From: Rossellomorea aquimaris
Lineage (GTDB): Bacteria; Bacillota; Bacilli; Bacillales; Bacillaceae_B
Length of the DNA: 64,000 bases
Direction of reading: 5' to 3'
Assembly (NCBI RefSeq): GCF_035590735.1
Contig: NZ_CP141595.1
Span: 2,265,001-2,329,000 of the forward strand
The position numbers and the translations under genes were made by a program. Of the stretch, positions 24,401 to 33,912 are shown one piece after another (positions within the stretch are counted from its first letter, which is position 1; every line of letters begins with the position of its first letter). A model generated the notes under the pieces. It saw nothing but the letters and a program-made list of their open reading frames with translations. It was not told the DNA's origin and searched no databases.

Positions 24401-24433
24401 TAATAAATATTTCCTAGGAAAGGGGGTTACTAT

Positions 24434-25258
24434 ATGAATGTATATATGTCGGTGGATATGGAAGGAATTACAGGCTTGGTTGATCACACACACATAGATT
24501 CGAGCAAACATAATTATGAGCGTGGGAGAATCATGATGACAGAGGAAGCGAATGCGGTAATTTCTTCTGCCTTTGAGTCAGGTTGCGCTGAAGTACTGGT
24601 AAATGATAGTCATTCACAAATGAACAATCTGTTAATTGAAAAGCTGCACCCTGAAACACTCTTGATATCCGGTGGAGTGAAACCATATTCGATGGTTCAA
24701 GGACTGGATGCCACGTTTGATGGGGCTTTTTTTGTGGGTTATCACGCACGGGCTTCGACGAAGGGTGTGATGTCCCATTCGATGATCTTCGGCGTTCGCA
24801 ACATGTATATCAATAATGTTGCAGTGGGTGAACTGGGCTTTAATGCGTATGTTGCAGGATTCTACGGGGTTCCAGTATTAATGGTTGCAGGAGATGACCA
24901 GGCAGCACTTGAAGCAGAAGCATTGATCCCTAATGTTACGACAGCCGTCGTGAAGGAAACGATTTCCCGTTCTGTGGCGAAAAGTCTGACACCTCAGAAA
25001 TCAGCTCAATTATTAAAGGAGAAAACTGAAGAAGCGATACATAATAAAGAAAACGTAAAACCTCTCACTCCACCTGACCATCCGACATTGCGAATCGAAT
25101 TTGCGAATTATGGCCAAGCGGAGTGGGCAAGTCTTATGCCAGGAACAGTACTGGAAGAAGGCACAACCACTGTACGATTTGAGGCGAAAGATATCCTTGA
25201 AGCCTATAGAGCCATGCTTGTGATGACTGAACTGGCGATGCGAACAACATTCTGTTAG
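24434..25258 (+). CDS. dppA: D-aminopeptidase DppA
   Basis: A 274-residue zinc D-aminopeptidase, the same length as B. subtilis DppA. The SXDXEG signature is MSVDMEGITG. The zinc and active-site residues of the known structure are found at identical positions: Asp8, Glu10, His60, His104, His115 and Glu133. It removes N-terminal D-amino acids such as D-Ala from peptides released by wall turnover. The ATG follows GGAAAGGGGG. It is the first gene of a ten-gene operon. Confidence 0.93.
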   Translation: MNVYMSVDMEGITGLVDHTHIDSSKHNYERGRIMMTEEANAVISSAFESGCAEVLVNDSHSQMNNLLIEKLHPETLLISGGVKPYSMVQGLDATFDGAFFVGYHARASTKGVMSHSMIFGVRNMYINNVAVGELGFNAYVAGFYGVPVLMVAGDDQAALEAEALIPNVTTAVVKETISRSVAKSLTPQKSAQLLKEKTEEAIHNKENVKPLTPPDHPTLRIEFANYGQAEWASLMPGTVLEEGTTTVRFEAKDILEAYRAMLVMTELAMRTTFC

Positions 25259-25272
25259 AAAGTGTGAGATCA

Positions 25273-26205
25273 ATGGGTACATATTTATTGAAACGACTTC
25301 TGGCCATGCTGATTACATTATGGCTGATTGTGACATTAACATTTTTCTTAATGCATGCCATACCAGGGTCACCGTTTAATGAAGAGCGAAATACAAGTGA
25401 GATAGTACAGCAAAATCTAGAAGCTCATTATCATTTAAATGAGCCGGTGATGGTTCAATATTTTCTCTATTTGAAGTCCCTTGTTTCATTAGACTTTGGT
25501 CCATCAATTACACAACCATCACAAACCGTAAATGACTTATTAGGAAGGGGATTTCCAATTTCCTTTGAATTAGGAATGATTACTCTCGTGATTGCAGTAT
25601 TGTCTGGCATTATTTTAGGGGTATTGGCTGCTCTCAGACATAACGGAATCATAGATTACATGGCAATGACCTTCGCCGTACTTGGGATTTCGATTCCAAA
25701 CTTTGTGATGGCAACATTACTTATTCAGGAATTGGCTGTAAACAGGGGAATCTTCCCTGTAGCCACATGGACTAGTTGGCATCACATGGTTCTCCCGACC
25801 TTGGCATTAGCGACAGGGCCAATGGCCATCATTGCCCGTCTGACTCGTTCGAGTATGTTGGAAGTGTTAACCCAGGATTATATTCGAACAGCCCGTGCCA
25901 AAGGGTTGTCACCAATCAAAATTGTGTTTAAGCATGCCCTGCGCAATGCCTTACTTCCGGTTGTAACTGTACTGGGTACTCTAGCAGCAGGAATATTAAC
26001 AGGAACATTCGTTATAGAACAAATCTTTGCAATTCCGGGAATGGGAAAGTATTTCGTGGAAAGCATCAATCAGCGTGATTATCCCGTCATAATGGGGACG
26101 ACTGTATTCTACAGTGCATTTCTCATACTTATGCTGTTTTTAGTAGATTTAGCTTATGGTTTCCTGGATCCCCGTATTAAGTTACATAAGAAGGAGGCTA
26201 AATAA
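25273..26205 (+). CDS. dppB: dipeptide ABC transporter permease DppB
   Basis: A 310-residue permease with six helices and the ABC-permease EAA loop (IRTARAKGLSPIKIVFKHALRNALLPV). The PGSPFNEER after helix 1 and GKYFVESINQRDYPVIMGT near the end match DppB. Together with DppC it forms the membrane channel for di- and oligopeptides. ATG 25273 is chosen; a GTG at 25264 is possible. The last base of its stop codon is the first base of dppC. Confidence 0.92.
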   Translation: MGTYLLKRLLAMLITLWLIVTLTFFLMHAIPGSPFNEERNTSEIVQQNLEAHYHLNEPVMVQYFLYLKSLVSLDFGPSITQPSQTVNDLLGRGFPISFELGMITLVIAVLSGIILGVLAALRHNGIIDYMAMTFAVLGISIPNFVMATLLIQELAVNRGIFPVATWTSWHHMVLPTLALATGPMAIIARLTRSSMLEVLTQDYIRTARAKGLSPIKIVFKHALRNALLPVVTVLGTLAAGILTGTFVIEQIFAIPGMGKYFVESINQRDYPVIMGTTVFYSAFLILMLFLVDLAYGFLDPRIKLHKKEAK

Positions 26206-27158
26206 TGGGAGTTCCAAAACACCAAGAACCAAATGTGACTCCAGACGTACTGGATGAGTGGTTTACACCTAAGAAGAGGAATAAAGATGATGCCGAAGCG
26301 GTGGTCCGACCTAGTCTTTCCTATTGGCAAGATGCGTGGAAGCGTCTTGTGAAAAATAAGCTGGCAATGCTTGGCTTTGTTTTCTTAATCGGATTAATTG
26401 TGATGGCAATCATTGGCCCTATTATTTCTCCCCATGACGTAACGAAGCAAACACTTTCGAACCAAAACCTGCCGCCTTCCGGTGATCACTGGTTTGGTAC
26501 CGACGATATGGGGCGAGATGTATTTACCCGTACGTGGTACGGTGCACGCATATCCTTGTTTGTTGGCTTTATGGCAGCACTCATTGATTTTGTTATCGGA
26601 ATTGTATATGGAGGCGTAGCAGGTTATAAGGGTGGTAAAACCGATAACGTTATGATGCGTATTGTTGAAATTCTATACGGATTACCTTACCTATTAGTTG
26701 TGATTTTATTAATGGTCGTGATGGGACCGGGCCTGCTCACCATTATCGTTGCCTTAACCGTGACGGGCTGGATCGGGATGGCCAGAATTGTAAGGGGACA
26801 AGTGCTCCAAATTAAAAACTATGAGTTCATCCTTGCTTCTAAAACGTTTGGTACGAAAACAGCCCGTATCATTCGTAAGAATCTCCTGCCTAATACAATG
26901 GGACCGATTATCGTTCAGATGACACTGACCGTACCTAGCGCTATTTTTGCGGAAGCATTCCTAAGCTTCCTTGGATTGGGAATTCAAGCACCGTATGCAA
27001 GTTGGGGAGTCATGGCTAATGACGGCTTATCTACGATTCTATCAGGGTATTGGTGGCGATTATTCTTCCCGGCTTTATTTATTTCACTAACTATGTTCTC
27101 ATTCAACGTTTTAGGTGATGGACTACAGGATGCACTTGATCCGAAGCTAAGGAGGTAA
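26205..27158 (+). CDS. dppC: dipeptide ABC transporter permease DppC
   Basis: A 317-residue permease. A 50-residue cytosolic N-terminal segment precedes helix 1 (MLGFVFLIGLIVMAIIGPII), the DppC/OppC pattern. GTDDMGRDVFTRTWYGARISL and the EAA loop FILASKTFGTKTARIIRKNLLPNTMGPI are conserved. It overlaps dppB by one base, indicating translational coupling. Partner of DppB. Confidence 0.92.
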   Translation: MGVPKHQEPNVTPDVLDEWFTPKKRNKDDAEAVVRPSLSYWQDAWKRLVKNKLAMLGFVFLIGLIVMAIIGPIISPHDVTKQTLSNQNLPPSGDHWFGTDDMGRDVFTRTWYGARISLFVGFMAALIDFVIGIVYGGVAGYKGGKTDNVMMRIVEILYGLPYLLVVILLMVVMGPGLLTIIVALTVTGWIGMARIVRGQVLQIKNYEFILASKTFGTKTARIIRKNLLPNTMGPIIVQMTLTVPSAIFAEAFLSFLGLGIQAPYASWGVMANDGLSTILSGYWWRLFFPALFISLTMFSFNVLGDGLQDALDPKLRR

Positions 27159-27163
27159 GCATC

Positions 27164-28177
27164 ATGAATCAAGTATTATCTGTACAAGATCTACATGTAC
27201 ATTTTTCGACATATGGGGGAGAAGTCAAAGCGGTACGGGGAGTGAGCTTTGATTTACATAAGGGGGAAACGCTTGCCATTGTCGGCGAATCTGGATGCGG
27301 AAAGAGTGTCACCTCTCAAAGCATTATGAGATTAATTCCGAGCCCTCCCGGGAAAGTGACTAACGGCAGGATACTATTTAAAGGAAAAGACCTTTTAAAC
27401 ATAACCGAACCGCAAATGCGAAAGATTCGAGGGGCCGATATCTCGATGATCTTTCAGGATCCCATGACAGCTCTGAATCCGACCCTGACAATCGGGGAGC
27501 AAATAATAGAAGGAATTCTACAGCATAACGATGTTTCCAAGAAACAGGCCAGACAAAAAGCGATTGAGATGCTGACACTTGTCAGTATTCCAAACCCTGA
27601 AGAACGATTAAAGCAATATCCCCATCAATTTAGTGGGGGAATGAGGCAGCGGATTGTCATTGCCATGTCACTCGTATGCGAACCAGACGTTATAATCGCC
27701 GATGAGCCAACAACAGCTCTCGATGTAACCATTCAGGCGCAGATATTGGAATTATTCAAAGAAATCCAGCAGAAAACCGGTGTTTCGATTATTTTGATTA
27801 CCCATGATTTAGGTGTAGTAGCTCAAGTTGCTGATCGTATTGCCGTCATGTATGCCGGTAAAATTGTAGAGGAAGGAACCAGAAGAGAGATCTTCTATCA
27901 TCCTCAACATCCGTATACACAAGGGTTACTAAAATCTGTTCCAAGACTTGATCTTGATGGGGAAGATCTGATTCCGATACCCGGTTCACCGCCTGATTTA
28001 TTTTCACCACCTGTTGGATGTCCTTTCGTTCCAAGGTGTGAAAAGGCGATGGAAGTGTGCGACCGTGTATATCCATCGAAGACACAGCTATCAGATGATC
28101 ACCACGTTTACTGCTGGCTTCAGGATAAACGTGCCAAAAAAGCGATGCTTTCATCGATTAGCTTAACCATCCGTTAG
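27164..28177 (+). CDS. dppD: dipeptide ABC transporter ATP-binding protein DppD
   Basis: A 337-residue ABC ATPase with Walker A GESGCGKSV, Q-loop MIFQDPMTALNP, signature FSGGMRQRIVIAMSL, Walker B IIADEPTTALDV and H-loop ITHDL. The C-terminal oligopeptide extension has four cysteines (GCPFVPRC, CDRV, VYCWL), which in OppD/DppD/OppF bind an iron-sulfur cluster or metal. It energises DppBC. AGGAGG is five to ten bases upstream of its ATG. Confidence 0.92.
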   Translation: MNQVLSVQDLHVHFSTYGGEVKAVRGVSFDLHKGETLAIVGESGCGKSVTSQSIMRLIPSPPGKVTNGRILFKGKDLLNITEPQMRKIRGADISMIFQDPMTALNPTLTIGEQIIEGILQHNDVSKKQARQKAIEMLTLVSIPNPEERLKQYPHQFSGGMRQRIVIAMSLVCEPDVIIADEPTTALDVTIQAQILELFKEIQQKTGVSIILITHDLGVVAQVADRIAVMYAGKIVEEGTRREIFYHPQHPYTQGLLKSVPRLDLDGEDLIPIPGSPPDLFSPPVGCPFVPRCEKAMEVCDRVYPSKTQLSDDHHVYCWLQDKRAKKAMLSSISLTIR

Positions 28178-28219
28178 GTTAATTGTTTGATAGATAAAAA
28201 GAATAAGAGGGGGAAGAAC

Positions 28220-29845
28220 ATGAAGAAGCTATTATCACTTTTTTTAGTAGGTATGCTCTTGTTTGTATTGGCAGCTTGTACAGCTACGAAGGATGCAGGC
28301 AGTGAATCAAGCAGTGAAGACAGTAAGAAAGAAAATACAGGAAAGGTTCTTCACTTGAATAATGGTGCAGAACCGACGTCTTTTGATCCTCCCATTGGAT
28401 TCGACTCCTATTCCTGGACAGCACTAAACAATTTAATGGAAGGGATGACTCGCTTAAACGCTAATCATGAACCCGAAGCGGCAATGGCAGAAAAATGGGA
28501 CGTGTCTGAAGACGGAAAAGTATACACATTCCACATTCGCGACAATGCCAAATGGTCTAATGGAGATGATGTAACAGCTGGAGACTTCGTTTTTGCTTGG
28601 AAACGTCTGTTGAATCCGGAAACGGGGTCACCGGCTGCCTTCTTAGGTTATTTCATTGAAGGTGGAGAAGCCTTCAATACAGGTACAGGGTCAGCAGATG
28701 AAGTGAAGGTAACAGCGAAGGACGAGAAAACATTTGAGGTCACTCTAACTAGTCCACAAGCGTATTTCTTAAGCGTCATTGCGAATCCAGCGTTCTTCCC
28801 AATCAATGAGAAGGTTGCTACTGATAACCCTGAGTGGTTTGCAGAAGCTGATACATTCGTTGCAAATGGGCCTTTTAAATTAACTGAATGGGAGCATGAC
28901 AGCCACTTTGTAATGGAGAAGAATGATCAATATTGGGATAAAGGTTCAGTGAAATTGGATAAAGTTCACTGGGCAATGGTAAACGATACAAACACCGATT
29001 ATCAATTATTCAAAACAGGTGAGCTGGATACAGCGGATGTACCGGCTGATTTAAGTAAACAGTTATTCGAAGAAGGTAAAGTCAATGTAGAAGATCAAGC
29101 AGGAACTTACTTCTACCGTTTCAACTTAGAAAAAGAGCCTTTCCAAAACCAAAACATCCGTAAAGCATTTGCCATGGCGGTAGATCAACAGCAAATGGTC
29201 GACTACGTGACAAAGAACAAAGAAAAAGCAGCATACGGCTTCGTATCAAAAGGTTTCAAAGATCCTTCAGGAAAAGACTTCCGGGAAGCAAATGGAGATT
29301 TAGTGAAAACAGATATCGAAGAAGCGAAAGCCCTTCTGAAAAAAGGAATGGAAGAAGAAGGATACGATAAGCTTCCTGAAGTAACCTTAACGTACAGCAC
29401 TAGTGATACACATCAGAAAATCGCTGAAGCCCTTCAACAAATGTTCAAGGAAAATTTGGAGGTTGACGTTAAATTAGCCAATATGGAATGGAACGTATTC
29501 CAAGACGAGCAAAAAGCATTGAAATTCCAATTATCACGAAGCTCATTCCTGGCAGATTACGCAGACCCCATCAACTTCCTGGAGAACTTCCAAACTGGCC
29601 ACTCTATGAACCGAACAGGTTGGAGTAACGAAAAGTTTGACGGCTTAATCAAACAAGCCATGAATGAAGCAGATGAAGGGAAGCGCTTCAAATTAATGTA
29701 TGAAGCTGAGAAAATCTTAATGGATGAAATGCCGATCATTCCAGTCCATTTCTACAACCACGTGTATTTACAAAATGAAGATGTTTCCGGCATCGTTCGT
29801 CATCCAGTTGGATATATGGAATTAAAATGGGCAGATAAGAAATAA
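28220..29845 (+). CDS. dppE: dipeptide-binding lipoprotein DppE
   Basis: A 541-residue solute-binding lipoprotein of cluster C (OppA/DppE). The signal peptide ends in a lipobox VLAACTATK. A linker rich in Ser/Glu follows, then the binding domain with YTFHIRDNAKWSNGDDVTAGD and the late HMNRTGW-type segment. It captures peptides outside and delivers them to DppBC. The frame opens 33 bases earlier, but the signal peptide and AGAGGGGG support ATG 28220. A stem-loop directly downstream may stabilise its message. Confidence 0.92.
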   Translation: MKKLLSLFLVGMLLFVLAACTATKDAGSESSSEDSKKENTGKVLHLNNGAEPTSFDPPIGFDSYSWTALNNLMEGMTRLNANHEPEAAMAEKWDVSEDGKVYTFHIRDNAKWSNGDDVTAGDFVFAWKRLLNPETGSPAAFLGYFIEGGEAFNTGTGSADEVKVTAKDEKTFEVTLTSPQAYFLSVIANPAFFPINEKVATDNPEWFAEADTFVANGPFKLTEWEHDSHFVMEKNDQYWDKGSVKLDKVHWAMVNDTNTDYQLFKTGELDTADVPADLSKQLFEEGKVNVEDQAGTYFYRFNLEKEPFQNQNIRKAFAMAVDQQQMVDYVTKNKEKAAYGFVSKGFKDPSGKDFREANGDLVKTDIEEAKALLKKGMEEEGYDKLPEVTLTYSTSDTHQKIAEALQQMFKENLEVDVKLANMEWNVFQDEQKALKFQLSRSSFLADYADPINFLENFQTGHSMNRTGWSNEKFDGLIKQAMNEADEGKRFKLMYEAEKILMDEMPIIPVHFYNHVYLQNEDVSGIVRHPVGYMELKWADKK

Positions 29846-29871
29846 GTGCTTGAACTAAGATTGAGTGGAGA

Positions 29872-29901
29872 AGACGCAAGGCTGTTTGAAGCTTTGCGTT
29901 T
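29872..29901 (+). promoter_or_regulatory. intercistronic stem-loop dppE-ykfA
   Basis: ACGCAAGGC (29874-29882) and GCTTTGCGT (29891-29899) pair with one G-U around an 8-base loop, followed by a T-rich stretch. It could be a partial terminator or an RNA-processing site giving extra dppE message. Confidence 0.5.
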
Positions 29902-29936
29902 GCTCCCTCTTTTTCTACGAAAGGGGTAGACAGCGT

Positions 29937-30875
29937 ATGGTGATAAAACCGGCAAGACTCAAAAAAGGGGATACAATAGGAGTTATTTCTCCTGCAAGCC
30001 CTCCGAAACCAGAGCCATTAAAAAATGCCTTATCATTTCTTGAAGAATTAGGTTTGGACATAAAACTGGGTAAATCTGTCCATAAGAAATATGGGTACCT
30101 GGCAGGTTATGATCAAGAGCGGATAGAAGATATACATATGATGTTCAAAGACAGTGACGTTAAAGCCATCATTTGTGCTTGCGGCGGTTTCGGCACAGGA
30201 CGGATCGCATCCCGATTGGATTACAACTTGATAGGGAAAAACCCGAAGATCTTTTGGGGATATAGTGATATCACTTTTTTACATACAGCTATTCATCAAC
30301 AAACTGGAATCGTGACATTTCATGGGCCAATGTTAAGTTCTGATATTGGCCTTTCGGATGTACATAACTTAACGAAGAAGTCTTTTGAACAGTTGTTTCA
30401 TGCGAAAGACATCGAGTATACAAACAAGCTATCCCCGTTGGAAACAGTTGTAAAAGGTAAAGCAAGCGGACCTGTAACAGGTGGAAATCTTACCTTATTG
30501 GTTAGCACATTAGGGACACCTTTTGAATTGGATACAAAAGGTAAAATCCTATTTATCGAGGATATCGATGAAGAACCTTATAAAGTGGACCGAATGATGA
30601 ATCAGCTGAAAATGGCGGGAAAATTCCATGACGCATCCGGCATCATCATCGGGGATTTCAAAAACTGTGTGCCAGAAAAACACGAACAATCTCTGACTCT
30701 TGATGAGGTGCTCAAAGAACATATTTCAGATGCAGGTATACCTGTTTTAAAAGGATTTCATATCGGTCACTCTTCCCCTAGTATAGCCATACCATTAGGA
30801 AGCATGGGACGATTGAATACGTATAACCAAACATTTATTGTTGAAACCGGCATAAGAGAGGATGAGAATAAGTGA
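29937..30875 (+). CDS. ykfA: LD-carboxypeptidase YkfA (peptidase S66)
   Basis: A 312-residue S66 serine peptidase of the MccF/LdcA family. The nucleophile elbow is GYSDIT (Ser110). Glu208 in FIEDIDEEPY and His278 in GFHIGHSSPS complete the Ser-Glu-His triad. LD-carboxypeptidases remove the terminal D-Ala from murein tetrapeptides in the cytosol. There is no signal peptide. ATG 29937 follows AAAGGGG; the open frame upstream covers the stem-loop and is not coding. Its stop overlaps ykfB by four bases. Confidence 0.9.
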   Translation: MVIKPARLKKGDTIGVISPASPPKPEPLKNALSFLEELGLDIKLGKSVHKKYGYLAGYDQERIEDIHMMFKDSDVKAIICACGGFGTGRIASRLDYNLIGKNPKIFWGYSDITFLHTAIHQQTGIVTFHGPMLSSDIGLSDVHNLTKKSFEQLFHAKDIEYTNKLSPLETVVKGKASGPVTGGNLTLLVSTLGTPFELDTKGKILFIEDIDEEPYKVDRMMNQLKMAGKFHDASGIIIGDFKNCVPEKHEQSLTLDEVLKEHISDAGIPVLKGFHIGHSSPSIAIPLGSMGRLNTYNQTFIVETGIREDENK

Positions 30876-31951
30876 AGATCCATCAACTGGAAACATTCAG
30901 AACAGCTGTCCCCCTGCATACCCCTTTTAAAACTGCATTGCGCACCGTTGAAGTGGCAGAAGCCATAGTTGTGAAATTAACGTGTGATGACGGGACTGTT
31001 GGATGGGGAGAAGCACCGCCAACAGTTGTCATTACAGGGGACAGCTTATCCAGCATTGAATGGGCCATCCAACAAGTGATCAAGCCGGCCATCATGGGTA
31101 AGAGTCTCTTAAATTATGAACAGCTTTTTCAACAATTACATTCATTACTTGTTCGTAATTCAAGCGCAAAGGCAGCTGTAGATATGGCCTTATATGATTG
31201 CCTTTCTCAGCACTGCAATCTTCCACTCTATCAATTTCTCGGCGGGTACCGCCATGGGCTGGAGACCGATTATACTGTGAGCGTTAATAGTCCAAAGGAA
31301 ATGGGTGAAGATGCAGAAGCCTATGTGAAGCAAGGCTTTAACGTACTGAAGGTAAAAGTGGGAAAAGATGATATCGAGACGGATATTAAAAGAATTCATG
31401 AGATCCGCCAACGAATCGGGTATGATATCAAAATTCGACTGGATGCCAATCAAGGGTGGGAATCGAAAGCGGCAGTCAAAGCGATTCGTAAAATGGAAAA
31501 CCTTGATCTTAACATTGAGTTAGTCGAGCAGCCTGTATCTGCTCATGACATTGAAGGGCTGAAGAGAGTCACTGATGGTGTGGATACACTGATTATGGCA
31601 GATGAGAGTGTTTTTACACCATATCAAGCATTTGAAGTGTTAAAAACCCGCAGTGCAGACCTGATAAATATCAAACTCATGAAAGCAGGGGGCATTTATT
31701 ACGCTCAGAAAATTAACGATCTTGCGGAGGTTTGTGGTGTCGAATGTATGGTAGGGAGCATGATTGAAACGCGCCTCGGGATTACGGCAGCCGCTCATTT
31801 TGCAGCAAGCAAGAAAAACGTGACACGATTTGATTTCGACGCCCCTCTTATGTTGGCAAAAGATATTGTAGTGGGAGGCATAGAATATAACGGTCGAATG
31901 ATAACGATGCCCACCCAACCTGGATTAGGGATAGAGAGAGTACTAGTTTAA
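30872..31951 (+). CDS. ykfB: L-Ala-D/L-Glu epimerase YkfB
   Basis: A 359-residue enolase-superfamily dipeptide epimerase of the muconate-lactonising subgroup. The acid/base lysines Lys162 (in KVKVG) and Lys268 (in NIKLMKAGG) and the magnesium ligands Asp191, Glu219 and Asp244 fall at exactly the positions I know for the B. subtilis enzyme. It converts L-Ala-D-Glu to L-Ala-L-Glu so that ordinary peptidases can use it. It starts at GTG and overlaps the ykfA stop (GTGA). Confidence 0.92.
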   Translation: MKIHQLETFRTAVPLHTPFKTALRTVEVAEAIVVKLTCDDGTVGWGEAPPTVVITGDSLSSIEWAIQQVIKPAIMGKSLLNYEQLFQQLHSLLVRNSSAKAAVDMALYDCLSQHCNLPLYQFLGGYRHGLETDYTVSVNSPKEMGEDAEAYVKQGFNVLKVKVGKDDIETDIKRIHEIRQRIGYDIKIRLDANQGWESKAAVKAIRKMENLDLNIELVEQPVSAHDIEGLKRVTDGVDTLIMADESVFTPYQAFEVLKTRSADLINIKLMKAGGIYYAQKINDLAEVCGVECMVGSMIETRLGITAAAHFAASKKNVTRFDFDAPLMLAKDIVVGGIEYNGRMITMPTQPGLGIERVLV

Positions 31952-31973
31952 ATGAATACTAGGGGGAATTAAT

Positions 31974-32897
31974 ATGACGACAAAAGCGCTAATATCAGTA
32001 CCCGTATCAACTGTATGGACATCCAAGGATTCAGCCCGTGATTTGGATTCATCTGCCGTTTCCAATCCTGTGCAAATCAACGAATGGTTAGAATCCTTGA
32101 CACATGAAACCCGGTTGGCTCTTTGCGATGAAAACCGTATACAATCTCAAGCTTTATTCGGACAGGAAGTAATGGTGATGGAAGAGGAGGACGGTTGGTC
32201 TCATGTGATCATACCAGACCAAGCCACATCCAAAGACAATCAAGGATACCCTGGTTGGGTCCCTAGCGTTCAACTTTCACACGGGGAGTTCCCTCAAACG
32301 GATACATATGCCATAATCACAAGCAAATTTGCGGATTTAATCAATGAGTATGATGAGGTAGAATTGGAACTCAGTTTCCAAACGACTTTACCCGTTGTGA
32401 AAGAGCATGATCATGTTATTGAGGTTATGACTCCGTTAGGTACACGCTTCTTAAAACAGAAAGATGTGATCATCTCAACTACACAGGTTAACGATCAAAA
32501 GAGTAGCGGCCAAGACATCGTCAATTCTGGAAAAACATTTCTTGATCTACCTTATTTATGGGGAGGGATGACGAGCTATGGGTTTGATTGCTCAGGCTTC
32601 AGCTATACCATGTGCAAGGCAAATGGTTATCTGATTCCCCGAGATGCAAATGACCAGGCAAAAGCCGGAAAAGAAGTAGCACTGGATCTATTAGAGCCTG
32701 GTGATCTTTTATTTTTTGCTTATGAAGAAGGGAAGGGAAGCATTCACCACGTTGGAATCTATCATGGTGACGGAAAGATGATCCACTCTCCCAATACTGG
32801 GAAAACCATTGAAATTATTTCCCTGAAAGGTACCTACTACGAGAAAGAGCTATGTATTGCAAGGCGCTACTGGGAGGAATCGGAGGAATCATCATGA
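31974..32897 (+). CDS. ykfC: gamma-D-Glu-L-diamino acid endopeptidase YkfC (NlpC/P60)
   Basis: A 307-residue protein with two N-terminal SH3b-like domains (about residues 1-170) and a C-terminal NlpC/P60 domain. The catalytic residues are Cys206 in DCSGFS, His259 in HHVGIY and His271 in MIHSPNTG. It cleaves the D-Glu-diaminopimelate bond of free muropeptides carrying an N-terminal L-Ala. The lack of a signal peptide fits a cytosolic role, as for B. subtilis YkfC. The stop overlaps ykfD as ATGA. Confidence 0.92.
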   Translation: MTTKALISVPVSTVWTSKDSARDLDSSAVSNPVQINEWLESLTHETRLALCDENRIQSQALFGQEVMVMEEEDGWSHVIIPDQATSKDNQGYPGWVPSVQLSHGEFPQTDTYAIITSKFADLINEYDEVELELSFQTTLPVVKEHDHVIEVMTPLGTRFLKQKDVIISTTQVNDQKSSGQDIVNSGKTFLDLPYLWGGMTSYGFDCSGFSYTMCKANGYLIPRDANDQAKAGKEVALDLLEPGDLLFFAYEEGKGSIHHVGIYHGDGKMIHSPNTGKTIEIISLKGTYYEKELCIARRYWEESEESS

Positions 32898-33898
32898 CGA
32901 ATCACAAACTACTAGAAGTAAAGGAATTAAAAAAATATTTTCAGCTTGAAAAAGGTAAAACCTTAAAGGCAGTGGATCGTATTTCATTTGATATTTATAA
33001 AGGTGAGACATTCGGTTTAGTAGGGGAATCGGGTTGCGGGAAGTCGACGACAGGCCGTACCATTATCGGTTTGTATGACAGGACAGATGGGGAAGTCCTG
33101 TATGACGGGAGGAACGTTCATTCACTCTCTGAAAAAGAAAAGCTATCCTTTTATCGAAACATGCAGATGATTTTCCAGGATCCGTACGCTTCTCTTAATC
33201 CCCGTTCAACGGTACGTGAAATAATTGCAGAACCGATGGAGGCACACAATTTATACCGGGATAAAAAAGAGCAGATGGAACGTATTTATCAGTTGCTGGA
33301 AGATGTCGGGCTGAATAGGGATCATGCTAATCGCTATCCCCACGAATTCAGTGGCGGACAGCGTCAGCGTATTGGCATAGCACGGGCTCTTGCCCTTAAT
33401 CCGGATTTCATCATCGCCGATGAACCGATTTCTGCTCTGGATGTTTCCGTTCAAGCTCAAATCGTAAACCTTCTGAAAAAGCTTCAAAAAGAAAAGGGTT
33501 TGACCTTTTTGTTCATTGCTCATGATCTTTCCATGGTAAAGCATATAAGTAAACGCATCGGGGTGATGTATCTGGGACATATGGTTGAATTAACCGAGAG
33601 TAAGGAGCTTTATAAAAAACCTCTCCACCCTTATACCCAAGCCTTACTTTCAGCTATCCCCATCCCTGATCCCGATGTAGAGGATGAGCGTGAACGAATG
33701 ATCATTCAAGGGGAAATCCCCAGCCCGATTAATCCACCAAGTGGCTGTGTATTCAGAACCCGTTGTCCTGTAGCCATGGAAGCTTGCGCCAGCCATAAAC
33801 CTAAATGGAAGGAAGTAGAAGAACAGCACTTTGTTGCTTGTCACTTGTACGACAATGAAATCACCAAGGATCATGACGAAGTAGCGGTCACAAAGTAA
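32894..33898 (+). CDS. ykfD: oligopeptide ABC transporter ATP-binding protein YkfD
   Basis: A 334-residue OppF-type ATPase with Walker A GESGCGKST, Q-loop MIFQDPYASLNP, signature FSGGQRQRIGIARAL, Walker B IIADEPISALDV and the C-terminal cysteines (GCVFRTRC, ACASH, ACHLY). It is likely the second ATPase partner of DppBC next to DppD, as these transporters use two different ATPases. ATG 32894 overlaps the ykfC stop by four bases. An upstream ATG at 32852 would intrude into ykfC. Confidence 0.9.
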   Translation: MTNHKLLEVKELKKYFQLEKGKTLKAVDRISFDIYKGETFGLVGESGCGKSTTGRTIIGLYDRTDGEVLYDGRNVHSLSEKEKLSFYRNMQMIFQDPYASLNPRSTVREIIAEPMEAHNLYRDKKEQMERIYQLLEDVGLNRDHANRYPHEFSGGQRQRIGIARALALNPDFIIADEPISALDVSVQAQIVNLLKKLQKEKGLTFLFIAHDLSMVKHISKRIGVMYLGHMVELTESKELYKKPLHPYTQALLSAIPIPDPDVEDERERMIIQGEIPSPINPPSGCVFRTRCPVAMEACASHKPKWKEVEEQHFVACHLYDNEITKDHDEVAVTK

Positions 33899-33912
33899 AG
33901 GATGAATAGTGA

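Larger units (their letters stand above)
23971..24433. other. intergenic gap upstream of the dpp operon
   Basis: About 460 bases. It holds a TATCAGCG repeat near 24046, a long terminator-like hairpin at 24169-24226 with no gene directly before it, and then the promoter and CodY-like site of dppA. No coding sequence is evident. Confidence 0.5.
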
